A DNA stretch of 64,000 nt from Psychrobacter sp. JB385. GTDB taxonomy: Bacteria; Pseudomonadota; Gammaproteobacteria; Pseudomonadales; Moraxellaceae. The position numbers and the translations under genes are program-made. This document shows, piece by piece, positions 8,989 to 18,499 of this stretch. Within the stretch, counting starts at the first letter, position 1, and each line of letters opens with the position of its first letter. Under the pieces are notes generated by a model, which saw only the letters and a program-made list of their open reading frames with translations, ran no database searches and had not been told where the DNA came from. Location: the NCBI RefSeq assembly GCF_900163785.1, contig NZ_FUKN01000010.1:1-64000 (forward strand), read 5' to 3'.

Positions 8989-10530
8989 ATGAAAAAACCG
9001 TCAAACAAAAACCAGTTATGCCATCGGCTGTTACGTTGCCATTATGTGACGCTTTTAGTAGTTGGTACGTGTTTTACTATGACAGCGCAAGCCGCCGTAC
9101 AGGATTTGCGGGTAGACAGTTTGATTACTCAAGCCATTCAGACGCATCCTCTGGTAGGCTCGGCAAGAGCCAATCAGCAAGCTACTACAGAAGGCATCAA
9201 TGCAGCAAAGCTCAACCTTTTACCGACACCCAGTGTGAGCTCAGGCTACGATAGAGACAATGATTTTATCTCTCAAGTGTCTATTCGCCAGCCTTTATGG
9301 ACGGGTGGCAAGCTGACCGCCGATGTCAATCAAGCCATCTTTGATGATAAAGCCGCCACAGAATATATCTACGAACAACAAAACCTCGTTGCCAAAACAA
9401 CAATTGATGCGTGGCAAAGCTATATCCAAGCGATTGCAAAACAAAATGTTCATTCAGAAGCCTTAAAAGAGCTCAGCGAGTTTGAGGCTATGATGCAGCG
9501 CCGCGTGGGGCAAGGTGTTTCTGCTCGCATTGAGCTGGATCTTGTGACCAACCGCATCTTGCAAGAACAAACGGCTTATCAAGCAGCTGGCGAGCAGCAA
9601 CGTATCGCAGCGGCGAGACTTGAGCAGATCATCGGTCAGCCTTTATCGCAAATAAGCGCTATGAGTCTTCCTGATATCAAAGTATTGGTCAATCAAGCCA
9701 AACAACAATCTGCTAACTTCGAAAAAATGGCATTTGAAAAAGCCAGCTTTTATAACCCCGTCATCGTCAAAGAGCATTTTCAAATCGAATCTGCCAAACA
9801 AGGCGTCGAGTCACAGCAAGCCGCTCGTTATCCCACCGTTTATGCTCAATACGAACACGCCTACTATCATGACGATAATGAAAATGACGGCAAGTTTTCG
9901 CTAGGATTGAGTTATGCGCCCGGCGCTGGGTTTTCTAATCTGGCGTTGGCACGCGCCTCTCAGGCACAGGTCAATAGCTTGGTACAAACGCAAGAAGCGT
10001 CACGCCGTCAGGTGATTGAGAATATTCAGGTTCAGTATCAGCAGTTTGTAAGCGCAAAAGACCGAGAAAACTCACTCATTGCTGCTGTGGTAGGCGCGCA
10101 GATTGTCGTCAACTCTTATCGTAGACAATTCATTGCTGGGCGTAAATCATGGCTTGAAGTATTGAACGCTGTTCGCGAACATAATGATTATAAAGTGCAG
10201 CTGGTACAAACGCGCGCAGACATATTGGGTGCATTTCACCGCCTACAAGTAGATTTCGGTACGATGCCGTGGCAACAGTTTGGGCACAACCGTCAGCCTG
10301 TGACGTTATTTAGACCGACAGATCCTGTCAGAGAGTGGATAAATAAACAGGATAAAAAAGCAGCCAGCCAACGCTTGGGCTATCAGCCAGAGATGTCAGA
10401 TGCCAATGAAGAATACATAGAAATCAGACTGCCTGCTGGTGTAGAAGAAAGCCTAAATAAAGGCGAACGTATCATGCTAAACGATGACTATAGCATTACG
10501 CCTATCGTTGAAGGAAACAGTGTCAATTAA
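8989..10530 (+). CDS. TolC-family outer-membrane channel of a type I secretion system
   Basis: 513 residues. A long basic-then-hydrophobic signal peptide ends near A-Q-A (about residue 35). The mature part has the two repeated helical halves of the TolC/outer-membrane efflux family, with motifs such as R-Q-P-L-W-T-G-G (first half) and S-Y-R-R-Q-F-x-A-G-R-K-S-W-L-E-V-L-N (second half). It would form the outer-membrane exit duct working with the ABC transporter and HlyD-type adaptor that follow on the same strand. The C-terminal ~90 residues are an acidic tail beyond the usual core. The location beside a giant adhesin suggests dedicated adhesin export rather than multidrug efflux. Confidence 0.9.
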   Translation: MKKPSNKNQLCHRLLRCHYVTLLVVGTCFTMTAQAAVQDLRVDSLITQAIQTHPLVGSARANQQATTEGINAAKLNLLPTPSVSSGYDRDNDFISQVSIRQPLWTGGKLTADVNQAIFDDKAATEYIYEQQNLVAKTTIDAWQSYIQAIAKQNVHSEALKELSEFEAMMQRRVGQGVSARIELDLVTNRILQEQTAYQAAGEQQRIAAARLEQIIGQPLSQISAMSLPDIKVLVNQAKQQSANFEKMAFEKASFYNPVIVKEHFQIESAKQGVESQQAARYPTVYAQYEHAYYHDDNENDGKFSLGLSYAPGAGFSNLALARASQAQVNSLVQTQEASRRQVIENIQVQYQQFVSAKDRENSLIAAVVGAQIVVNSYRRQFIAGRKSWLEVLNAVREHNDYKVQLVQTRADILGAFHRLQVDFGTMPWQQFGHNRQPVTLFRPTDPVREWINKQDKKAASQRLGYQPEMSDANEEYIEIRLPAGVEESLNKGERIMLNDDYSITPIVEGNSVN

Positions 10531-10593
10531 ACAAAATACCACGACCAAAATAATCGGGCTACTAATCATATGGCTGTCCCAAATATCAAATAA

Positions 10594-12849
10594 GTGATGA
10601 CTATGAGTTCAAACTTGAAACCGACGAAAGCAGATTTTGTTCATCACGATGAGCAAAACATGCCTGATCAGAGTGAGATGACCTCAAGCCTCGTAGATGC
10701 CATCAAGCATTTACTGAGTCAACAAGGATATCCAGTCGATAACATACGTCTGAACGATGTCGTTAAACAGTACAGTGAGCATCCCAAAAACAACCAAAGT
10801 ATTCGTGAAGTGGGCGGTATTATTGCGGTCTTGGAAGGTATTGGTATTACTGATATGCCAGAAATACTAGAGCAGCCAGACGCCGCTTTTTTACCATTAT
10901 TGGCCTATCATCCTGATTTAGGGTGGGGGGTTGTCGATGGTCAGACACCGCAAAAAAATTGGAATTTTCGTCAAGAGAAACGTCATGTTCACACACGTGC
11001 CGATGAGCTGTCGTTAATCCTAAAAATCCGTTTGAAAGACGACCCTGCCAAACAGCGTAAAGTGTCTTTCTCTGATTTGCTTAAGTCAGATTTAGGCAAT
11101 TACAAAGGTATTTTGATTGAAGCGGTGATTGCGACATTTTTGATTAATGTATTGGCATTGGCGGTGTCGCTATTCTCTATGCAAGTTTATGACCGAGTGA
11201 TTCCAACGCGCAGTGAATACACGCTTATTATCTTAGCCAGTGGTGTGTTTCTTATTATTCTTTTTGAAGCCTTTATGAAATTCTCACGGTCGAGAATCAT
11301 GGATAAGGTGGTTGTGGGACTCGATCAGTATTTGTCTCGCGAAGTGTTTCAGCGCTTGCTCAAAGTGCGTATCGACCAGATGCCAGGATCGGTGGGCTCT
11401 ATGGCAGCGCAGTTACGCGGCTATGAGCAAGTACGTAGCTTCTTTACGGCAAGTACTTTATTTGGGTTGGTCGATCTGCCGATGACCATTATTTTTGTCA
11501 GCTTAGTGGCGTTTATTGGGTCACCTCTGGTGGCTGTCGTCCCTGTGATTGCGGCGGTGATTGCGATAGTCATGGGTTTGTCTGCGCGCAAACGTATTGA
11601 TGCGATTGCGGCTGAAGGCGCGACGGCCTCTTATTATAAGACAGGCTTGTTGGTAGAGGCGGTAGAAGGGGTTGAGACGATAAAAGCAGGGGCGGGCAAT
11701 TGGAAGTTTTTGTCACGTTGGCTTGATGTGATGAATGTGACGATCAAAAACGATCTGGATATGAAGCACACCAATGACAATCTCACGTATTTTACCCAAA
11801 TGCTGCAACAAGTCAGTTATGTAGGAATCGTGATCGTTGGCTCGTTTGTGGTGATACAAGGCGATATGACCATGGGTGGATTGATTGCCTGCTCGATATT
11901 GGGTGGGCGAGTGCTAGCGCCAGTGATGACGCTGCCCAGTCTGTTGGTTCAGTATTCGCATGCGAAAGCCGCCAAGCTCAATATCGAAGCTTTATTTGAG
12001 CTTGAGCAAGACAACCATGGCGTCGCCTATCCTTTGTCGCCTAGTCGCATTAGTGGTTTTTATCAATGCGACAATCTGGTGTTCAATTATAAAGACAATG
12101 ATAGGGCGGCTATTAGCATTAACAATCTGACCATTCGTCCAGGTGAGCGTATTGCCATTCTTGGCCCCATAGGCTCAGGAAAATCTACTTTGCTAAAAGT
12201 ATTGGCTGGCTTATATGCGCCTACCAAAGGAAAGGTATTGTTAGATGGGTTGGATATTCATCAAATCAGCCGCGAAACCTTGAGTGAGTGTTTGGGGTAT
12301 TTGCAGCAAGACCATCGACTGTTCCAAGGCACATTGAGAGAGAATTTATTGATAGGAATGGCGGCACCTGATGACGATATACTACAAGACGCCTTGATGA
12401 AAACAGGACTGATAAATCTGGTGTCCAGTCATTCAAGTGGTTTGGATTTGCCGATTAGTGAAGGCGGTCGCGGCTTATCAGGCGGACAAAAACAGCTCGT
12501 TGCATTCACGCGTCTGCTTTTAACCAAACCCAATGTGTTTTTACTCGATGAACCCACAGCTTCGATGGATAACAGACAAGAACAGCGCTGCTTGCAGGTA
12601 CTGAAACAAGCCTTGAACGAGGGTCAGACTTTTATTGTATCGACCCACAAAACAGCGCTACTAGAATTGGTGGATCGCCTGATTATCATGGACAATCAAC
12701 GAATTATTATGGATGGTCCAAAACAAGTCGTGCTTGATGGGTTAAGAAAAAACGAGCAAACAAAAGCACAAGCGAGTCAAACACAGAGCAAAACCACTAC
12801 CATCAAACCTATCCCCACCAAAACCCAAATACAGGCGCAAGGTAAGTAG
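10594..12849 (+). CDS. Type I secretion ABC transporter (LapB/RtxB type)
   Basis: About 750 residues. The N-terminal ~140 residues resemble a C39-peptidase-like domain without the catalytic cysteine region, as in exporters of adhesins and RTX proteins that do not cut a leader. A five-to-six-helix membrane domain follows (~170-440, with M-Q-V-Y-D-R-V-I-P), then an ATPase domain: Walker A GPIGSGKST from about residue 524, signature LSGGQ near 628, then Walker B V-F-L-L-D-E-P. The start is uncertain: GTG at 10594 is followed closely by ATG at 10597 and 10603, with no clear ribosome site. The gene ends 2 bases before the hlyD-type gene, so the two are surely co-transcribed. Confidence 0.92.
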   Translation: MMTMSSNLKPTKADFVHHDEQNMPDQSEMTSSLVDAIKHLLSQQGYPVDNIRLNDVVKQYSEHPKNNQSIREVGGIIAVLEGIGITDMPEILEQPDAAFLPLLAYHPDLGWGVVDGQTPQKNWNFRQEKRHVHTRADELSLILKIRLKDDPAKQRKVSFSDLLKSDLGNYKGILIEAVIATFLINVLALAVSLFSMQVYDRVIPTRSEYTLIILASGVFLIILFEAFMKFSRSRIMDKVVVGLDQYLSREVFQRLLKVRIDQMPGSVGSMAAQLRGYEQVRSFFTASTLFGLVDLPMTIIFVSLVAFIGSPLVAVVPVIAAVIAIVMGLSARKRIDAIAAEGATASYYKTGLLVEAVEGVETIKAGAGNWKFLSRWLDVMNVTIKNDLDMKHTNDNLTYFTQMLQQVSYVGIVIVGSFVVIQGDMTMGGLIACSILGGRVLAPVMTLPSLLVQYSHAKAAKLNIEALFELEQDNHGVAYPLSPSRISGFYQCDNLVFNYKDNDRAAISINNLTIRPGERIAILGPIGSGKSTLLKVLAGLYAPTKGKVLLDGLDIHQISRETLSECLGYLQQDHRLFQGTLRENLLIGMAAPDDDILQDALMKTGLINLVSSHSSGLDLPISEGGRGLSGGQKQLVAFTRLLLTKPNVFLLDEPTASMDNRQEQRCLQVLKQALNEGQTFIVSTHKTALLELVDRLIIMDNQRIIMDGPKQVVLDGLRKNEQTKAQASQTQSKTTTIKPIPTKTQIQAQGK

Positions 12850-12851
12850 AG

Positions 12852-14021
12852 ATGGCAGACTATAAATATACGCCCACAAAACTTAAGATTGGCCGCTCAA
12901 GATTGAGTATTTGGATCGCTTTGGTGGGCATCATTACGCTACTCATATGGGCATCCTTCGCTAAGATTGATCAAGTAACGCGTGCCAAAGCAACGGTGAT
13001 TGCTAGCGCACGCACGCAAGAGATTCAAGCGTCAGAAGGAGGCATACTGACAAAGTTGGCAGTTGTAGAAGGTCAGGAAGTAAAAGCAGGACAGCTGCTG
13101 GTGGTTTTAGAAGAAGAGCGTGCCAAAGCGGCGGTGGATAACTCTGCCTCTAAGACAGCGGCATTAAAAGCCAAACTGTCACGTCTAAATGCAGAGATTT
13201 TTGAGACGCCTTTGGTCTTTCCAAAAGAGGTCAAAAATTATCCAGAATATGTACAAAACCAAACCGCCCTCTATAATCGTCGTAGGCAAGCCATCAACGA
13301 AGAGGTTTCTTCACTTGAAAAAATGCTCGTGCTGGCAAGACAAGAGCTTAAAATGAATGAGCCGTTATTGAAGTACGGTGATGTCAGTCAAGCAGATATC
13401 ATAAAGCTGAGTCGTCAAGTCGCTGACATCGAGGCGCAAATCAATAACAAGCGCAATAAGTATTTTGAAGAAGCGCAAGCGGAGATGACCAAAGCACAAG
13501 AAGAGCTAGATACCGAGATTGAGGTGCTGCGAGACAGTCTGCAAGTATTAGAAGAAAAGCGTCTGCTGTCGCCGACAGAGGGCAAAATTAACAACATTAA
13601 CGTGACGACCATTGGCGGTGTGGTAAAACCAGGCGAAACCATCATGCAGATCTTGCCGACCAGCAGTGATCTTGTGATTGATGCAAAAGTCAGTCCTGCT
13701 GATATTGCCTATGTGCAAGAAGGACAAAGCGCAACCGTCAAGCTCGATGCTTATGATTATTCAATCTTTGGGGCTATGAATGGCACAGTAAATTACATCA
13801 GTCCAGATACCTTGATAGAGCAAACGCCCAAAGGTGAAGAACCTTACTATCGGGTATTGGTTGTTATTACTGGTGCTGAGTTTGAAGGTCGGGAAGATGA
13901 GATCGTCATTAAGCCTGGTATGACAGCTTCTGTCGATATCAAAGCAATGGAGCGTACGGTACTGTCTTATCTCACCAAACCTATCACCAAAACCTTGTCA
14001 GAAGGCATGGGGGAACGATAG
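12852..14021 (+). CDS. HlyD-family periplasmic adaptor of the type I secretion system
   Basis: 389 residues: a short cytoplasmic N-terminus, one membrane segment (about residues 20-40, W-I-A-L-V-G-I-I-T-L-L-I-W), a lipoyl-like half (S-E-G-G-I-L-T-K-L-x-V-x-E-G-Q-x-V), a coiled-coil hairpin and the second lipoyl/beta-barrel half (S-P-x-x-G-x-I). It bridges the inner-membrane ABC transporter and the TolC-like channel. It starts 2 bases after the ABC gene stop and is followed by a strong hairpin terminator, so tolC-ABC-hlyD is one transcription unit. Confidence 0.93.
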   Translation: MADYKYTPTKLKIGRSRLSIWIALVGIITLLIWASFAKIDQVTRAKATVIASARTQEIQASEGGILTKLAVVEGQEVKAGQLLVVLEEERAKAAVDNSASKTAALKAKLSRLNAEIFETPLVFPKEVKNYPEYVQNQTALYNRRRQAINEEVSSLEKMLVLARQELKMNEPLLKYGDVSQADIIKLSRQVADIEAQINNKRNKYFEEAQAEMTKAQEELDTEIEVLRDSLQVLEEKRLLSPTEGKINNINVTTIGGVVKPGETIMQILPTSSDLVIDAKVSPADIAYVQEGQSATVKLDAYDYSIFGAMNGTVNYISPDTLIEQTPKGEEPYYRVLVVITGAEFEGREDEIVIKPGMTASVDIKAMERTVLSYLTKPITKTLSEGMGER

Positions 14022-14054
14022 TAAAGGGTTGATAAACCTTGAGCGTGCAAACAA

Positions 14055-14085
14055 TAAAACCCCAGTTACTCGCTGGGGGTTTATT
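14055..14085. terminator. Bidirectional terminator between the secretion operon and a convergent gene
   Basis: An AAACCCC/GGGGTTT stem extended by an AG/CT pair, flanked by AATAAA on one side and TTTATT on the other. It lies between convergent stop codons at 14021 (+) and 14110 (-) and could serve both. Confidence 0.8.
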
Positions 14086-14109
14086 ATCAATGCAATGTTG
14101 TAGTTATCT

Positions 14110-14826
14110 TTAGAGTGAATCACCTTGGCGCTCTTGTTCAATCACCTTGTTGGCGCTTTGACTGTCACTGGTATCAACGCCATTTCTTAACCGCTGCGCC
14201 TCATCTATTTTTTGCTGATTGCGGTTTTTGACCTCATTAATGGCGGCGCTCAATTGGCTGTTAATGTCTTCTACTTCAGATTTTACCGAGAGATAGTCTT
14301 TGTCTATTTTTATAGTGGGCTGCTGGGTCGGCACGTCGATAGACAACAAACCAGCACGAGTCTTGATACTCTCTAGCGCCTCGATATTGTCTGACGGTAT
14401 CGACACAGACATCTCCTCTGTATCGGGACTTGGCGGCTTGATTTTTTCGGCACGCGATTTAAGCGTGGACGCTGACTTAGTAGGCATTAAAACCGAGTCT
14501 TCGGTCAGTGTTTGAGCAGCGCTGATGTCGTCTGTCTGTGCAAATGTGATAGGGTTTTTCTGAGTCGTTGATGGTGTTTCTGTCGTATCTTTGGAGCTGA
14601 CGGTATTTACATTTTTGTCAGGTGCAGTATAGGTTTTGGCAATGGTAGGTGGCAAGTCATCTATAATGTCAGGCGTCACGGAAGGCTTGGCCATATCGAT
14701 ACGACTATTGGTCACTGGCAGCGAATCTTCTTTATTCACATTCATATAAAAAATAAAGAAAAACCCCACGTGCACCAATATCGCAAGGCACAATGCCCAA
14801 AGCCATTTTTCACGAAATATTATCAT
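14110..14826 (-). CDS. Membrane-anchored periplasmic protein, TolA/TonB-like stub
   Basis: 238 residues. One N-terminal membrane segment (about residues 9-29) contains a histidine, A-I-L-V-H-V-G-F-F-F, as TonB and TolA anchors do. A long low-complexity Ser/Thr/Pro/Asp-rich periplasmic part follows, then a charged C-terminal helix (I-N-E-V-K-N-R-N-Q-Q-K-I-D-E-A-Q-R-L) that may form a coiled coil. The globular C-terminal domain that contacts TonB-dependent receptors is not seen. It sits upstream of, but is separated by terminators from, the iron-uptake genes. It may be an energiser-like accessory protein or an unrelated envelope protein; the function is unknown. Confidence 0.6.
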   Translation of the reverse strand: MIIFREKWLWALCLAILVHVGFFFIFYMNVNKEDSLPVTNSRIDMAKPSVTPDIIDDLPPTIAKTYTAPDKNVNTVSSKDTTETPSTTQKNPITFAQTDDISAAQTLTEDSVLMPTKSASTLKSRAEKIKPPSPDTEEMSVSIPSDNIEALESIKTRAGLLSIDVPTQQPTIKIDKDYLSVKSEVEDINSQLSAAINEVKNRNQQKIDEAQRLRNGVDTSDSQSANKVIEQERQGDSL

Positions 14827-14969
14827 TGGATGACGATACCTTTTATAGGTGATAGCGTGCGGTCAGTATCTTGAGACTATAAATGAGGTTAACAAATAAT
14901 GTCGCACGTTGCTATCGATATCAGTCATTACAAACGTTGGTTTTAAAAATAAAACATACCTATTAAACC

Positions 14970-15024
14970 AAAAAACCCTTAAGCGATATGACTGAGTATA
15001 AAATATCATCATATTGCTTAAGGG
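14970..15024 (-). terminator. Terminator of the siderophore-interacting protein gene
   Basis: A continuous 16-bp stem with one G-T pair (14976-14991 with 15009-15024, outer arm CCCTTAAGC) and a 17-base loop. Read on the minus strand it is followed by six T. It lies about 50 bases past the stop of the gene ending at 15076. Confidence 0.85.
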
Positions 15025-15075
15025 ATTGCTAGTGTTATAGCAAGTATGGTCACTGCTACTAAAGAGCGTCGCCTA

Positions 15076-15819
15076 TTAGGCAGCGCTTTCTGCATCGTTG
15101 CGTTTTTCAATTTTGTGCTGGTCTTCGGTATTGTCAACTTTCCAATAGCTTGAGATGTATAAATGCGTTTTTTCTATCGGACGATCGACTTTAAAAAATT
15201 GACGTAGTGCGCGCATGCTATGAAACTCACAAGCTGCCCATACCGCGGGCTCTCCTGTTAGCCACGTTAACGTTTTGGTGTGCGCAAGTAATGGACAGTT
15301 CTCTGCGTTTGGCTCTGCATTGATAACCCAGTGAATATCAATGTTTTCGGGTTTTTTGAGCGTTTGACTATCGTCCTCTGTTTTTATCTCAATGATAGCA
15401 TAGCCACGCGCATCATCAGGAAGCTGGGCAAGATTGACAGTAATTGCAGGTAGGGCCGTCATATCACCAATTAATAAAAACCAATCGGCATCATTGTTTA
15501 TAAGCTTCTTTGGACCAGGGCCACCCACTAGGATTTTATCTCCGATTTGGGTATTGCGTGCCCAAGTAGAGGCAGGGCCTTCAGCATCATGTAGCGCAAA
15601 ATCCACATCTATCTCGTTGTCACGTTGGACGCTGACAGTATAGGTGCGCATCAATGGTTTATTTTCTTCGCCCTGAGGGAATATGAGTTTGATATAGGCG
15701 CTTTCTTGATCGATAGGAAAATCTATCAACCCTTCACCGCCAAGTGTGACGCGGCACATATTTGGCGTAAGGTACGTTGTACGAATGACTTCAAGCACTC
15801 TTGGATTAGATTTTGCCAT
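15076..15819 (-). CDS. Siderophore-interacting protein (ViuB/FAD-binding ferric reductase family)
   Basis: 247 residues from the chosen start. The ATG at 15819 has an AAGGAAA ribosome site six bases upstream; an in-frame earlier start at 15900 lacks one. The FAD-binding part has R-T-Y-T-V (residues ~60-66) and the NAD(P)-binding part has L-I-G-D-M-T-A-L-P-A and W-A-A-C-E, both family hallmarks. Members reduce ferric siderophores in the cytoplasm to release iron. It lies 135 bases after the TonB-dependent receptor on the same strand and probably belongs to that transcript, so uptake and iron release would be expressed together. Confidence 0.92.
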   Translation of the reverse strand: MAKSNPRVLEVIRTTYLTPNMCRVTLGGEGLIDFPIDQESAYIKLIFPQGEENKPLMRTYTVSVQRDNEIDVDFALHDAEGPASTWARNTQIGDKILVGGPGPKKLINNDADWFLLIGDMTALPAITVNLAQLPDDARGYAIIEIKTEDDSQTLKKPENIDIHWVINAEPNAENCPLLAHTKTLTWLTGEPAVWAACEFHSMRALRQFFKVDRPIEKTHLYISSYWKVDNTEDQHKIEKRNDAESAA

Positions 15820-15954
15820 GGGTATTTCCTTTTTGTATAACGATTCTTTTGATACGGTGTTAATGAGCGTATGGCTTATTATCTTGTGACGGTGTGACAA
15901 TAATAAAACCCGTTTTTATGCAAACGGTGTTGAGAAAGAGATAGCTTGTATGGA

Positions 15955-18132
15955 TTAAAAATTGGCCTTTAGACTGACTGACAGTTGCCGCTCAGGTCCC
16001 ATCCAGCAATTATTGATGTCATAGCAGGCACCCACGTAGGTTTTATCAAACAAGTTATTGATGCTAGCGCCAACCGTAAGCATAGGGTTGATTTGATAAT
16101 TGCCGCCAACGTCTACCAAGGTCACACTTGGCAGCTCATCTGAGTTTTGTTTATCAAGTTGCATGCCATCCTCATAACGCACGCCTGCGTTTAGGGTAAG
16201 CTTGTCTGTAGCATAATAATCTGTCCATAGTGTGGCCTTGTGTTTGGCCGTTTGCGCGGGCGTATTACCGACTACATCAGGGTTGAATTCATCTGCTGTG
16301 ATTTCAGCATCGGTATAACTGTAGCTTGCGGCAACATCTACCCAGTCATTGAGCATGTGACTGCCTGAAACCTCAAACCCTTTCGAGCGGATTTTACCGG
16401 TTTGCGTTTGGCTTCTATAGTTGATCTCATCCGCTACGACGACGTTTTTTTGCGTGATATCGAAGACCGCCAATGTACCTTGTGTGGCTCGGTCGGGAGA
16501 GAGATACTTGATACCTGCTTCTAATTGATCTGCCGTGGTAGGTTCAAATGGTTTGTTGGTAATAAAGTTGCTGCCTACGACAGGTTGAAAGGACTGCGAG
16601 TAGCTGGCATAAGGCGATATACCATTATCAAAAGCATAGATGGCCGCGAGACGACCACTGGTTTTTGATGCATCATTATCAATCGTTTGGTCGCTATAGA
16701 CTGCACCAGCAGATGCTTTGGTCTGATCAGTCATACTATCAAAGTTATCATGACGCAAACCTGCGACGACCGTCAAATCTTGCCATTTCATCTCGTCTTG
16801 TACATAAAACCCAAGTTGGCTTTGTTCGATACTCTCATCCTGACGATAGTTATTTAGCGGTAAAGTATCGGCATTGATCTGCGAAAAATCGGGATTAGAC
16901 AAATCAAGGTTTGGTGTGCCATCCGCCCCAGCATCATAGTAAGTGGCGGTGCTGTCTGTTTCTTGATATTCCACACCGAACAACAAATTGTGTGATGTAT
17001 TGGCAGTATCTAGTTGATAAGCGAGCTGATTGTCCGTGGTCCAATTACTCATGCTCTCATCGGTCGTGTAGGCCACGCGATTCAGTATTTTATCACTACC
17101 ACTCACAAACCCATTGTTGTACATATTGCGCTGCTGCGCCTCGGCATCGGTATAACGAAGTATGTGCTTAAAGGTCAGCTTGTCATTGATATCCCAGTTG
17201 ACGGTAACACTTGGCATGAGCACTTCTTTGCTAAAGCGATTCCATTTGTCGCCTGCATAAGCATCGCTACCCAGCTTCCCATAGCTGGCATTGTAGACAG
17301 TGCCCACAGCAGGTAGCGGCGTCGAGGGCACCATCTCCGGATCGTCTTGATAAAAGACATTGGCAAGCACTGAGATATCTTCTGTCGGTCGCCACTCGAT
17401 TGATGGGTTAATCAGAGTACGCTCTTCTTCAGTGGTCTGCATCTGACCATCTTTTTTACGCTTTAATGCTACTAAGCGATAATTTAGCGTGTCTGTGATA
17501 GGGCCTGTCGTATCTACGCCAACTTCTTTGAGGTTTTGATTGCCAAGTCGCAGCTGCACCTCAGACGCTTGGGTGCTTTTTGGGGTTTTGGCAACTTGAT
17601 TGACCAAGCCGCCTGGTGATGCGTAGCCATACAACGAGGATGCTGGCCCTTTTACCACCTCGACCGACTCGGTTGCATAGATATCTACTTGCGGCATCAG
17701 ATTCCAAGCGCCATCGTAGGGCAGTCTTAGTCCATCATAAAAGTTGGAATACGTTTTAAACCCGCGGATATTGTATTCATCAAAGATAGACACTGTCCCG
17801 CGGCTCTCAGCACTGATACCCGGCTCGTAACGTAAGGCGGCATTGACGCTGTCTGCCTGACGTTTTTGCAATAATTCTTGATCAATTCTGGTATAACTCA
17901 TTGGCGCATCATTGGGATCTAAGGCGGTTTTTGTACCTGTACTGCGGTAGCCGTCGGCATAAACAGTGATAGTATCCAAGGTGGTCGATGGTGTGGCGGT
18001 CTCATTGTCTTCAATATTGCTTCGTATGTCTTCAGCGTAAGCGCTATGACTGACGCTTAAGATCAGACCAATTTGTACAGCCGTAGTGAGACGTTTTTTT
18101 TGAATGGATTTGGAGGTGACAGGAGACCGCAT
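15955..18132 (-). CDS. TonB-dependent siderophore receptor, hydroxamate (FhuA/FoxA-like) type
   Basis: 725 residues from ATG 18132, which has TAGGA upstream; an earlier TTG at 18150 is less likely. The signal peptide ends near S-A-Y-A (about residue 34). A TonB box-like T-L-D-T-I-T-V-Y and a plug domain (L-R-Y-E-P-G-I, S-S-L-Y-G-Y-A-S-P-G-G-L-V-N) precede a 22-strand barrel. The C-terminus, with Y-V-G-A-C-Y-D then N-C-W-M-G-P-E-R-Q and a final Phe, resembles ferrichrome/ferrioxamine receptors. It imports an Fe-siderophore across the outer membrane. A Fur-box-like palindrome lies about 77 bases upstream. The ligand class is inferred from similarity of the C-terminal motif only. Confidence 0.92.
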   Translation of the reverse strand: MRSPVTSKSIQKKRLTTAVQIGLILSVSHSAYAEDIRSNIEDNETATPSTTLDTITVYADGYRSTGTKTALDPNDAPMSYTRIDQELLQKRQADSVNAALRYEPGISAESRGTVSIFDEYNIRGFKTYSNFYDGLRLPYDGAWNLMPQVDIYATESVEVVKGPASSLYGYASPGGLVNQVAKTPKSTQASEVQLRLGNQNLKEVGVDTTGPITDTLNYRLVALKRKKDGQMQTTEEERTLINPSIEWRPTEDISVLANVFYQDDPEMVPSTPLPAVGTVYNASYGKLGSDAYAGDKWNRFSKEVLMPSVTVNWDINDKLTFKHILRYTDAEAQQRNMYNNGFVSGSDKILNRVAYTTDESMSNWTTDNQLAYQLDTANTSHNLLFGVEYQETDSTATYYDAGADGTPNLDLSNPDFSQINADTLPLNNYRQDESIEQSQLGFYVQDEMKWQDLTVVAGLRHDNFDSMTDQTKASAGAVYSDQTIDNDASKTSGRLAAIYAFDNGISPYASYSQSFQPVVGSNFITNKPFEPTTADQLEAGIKYLSPDRATQGTLAVFDITQKNVVVADEINYRSQTQTGKIRSKGFEVSGSHMLNDWVDVAASYSYTDAEITADEFNPDVVGNTPAQTAKHKATLWTDYYATDKLTLNAGVRYEDGMQLDKQNSDELPSVTLVDVGGNYQINPMLTVGASINNLFDKTYVGACYDINNCWMGPERQLSVSLKANF

Positions 18133-18499
18133 CGTATGTCCTATTAGCAAGTTATCAGTGAATATGGCAGGTTATTTTGGCAAGAGTAACTGCTGTAGAT
18201 AATAACACTAATGATTATTATTATCATTAAAAATAATCGCAAACCGTCATTGCTTTATTGGATGCAATAACTAAAGAATGGGTCGTCTAATATAAAAATG
18301 GACTAAAAATCAATCTGTTACAAAAGTGATTCGCTATGAACAGTGGTGTTTGAATACGTTTTCTCGTATCATGCAGCCGTAGCGAAAATATAGAAAAGAT
18401 GACTGGCGTAAAAAACGAAGGTAATCACGATATCTGTGATGATTATCCATACGTTTGGGTCATTTATTGAGCAACCAAAGAGTGTTAAAGGTCATATCC
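18133..18499. promoter_or_regulatory. Divergent promoter region, receptor (-) / PepSY gene (+)
   Basis: 367 bases without a gene between two divergently transcribed iron-related genes. It contains the Fur-like site at 18209-18229 near the receptor and a second near-palindrome (ATCAC-N7-GTGAT, 18424-18440) about 60 bases before the PepSY start. No clear -35/-10 pair was assigned. Confidence 0.6.
18209..18229. promoter_or_regulatory. Fur-box-like operator
   Basis: TAATGAT-N7-ATCATTA is a perfect inverted repeat within a run of GATAAT-like hexamers, as in the Fur consensus. It lies 77 bases before the receptor start at 18132 and could also act on the divergent gene. Confidence 0.8.

Noticed and set aside
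18424..18440. ATCAC-N7-GTGAT near-palindrome before the PepSY gene as a second Fur box
   Set aside because: It does not resemble the AT-rich GATAAT repeats of Fur sites; no regulator assigned.
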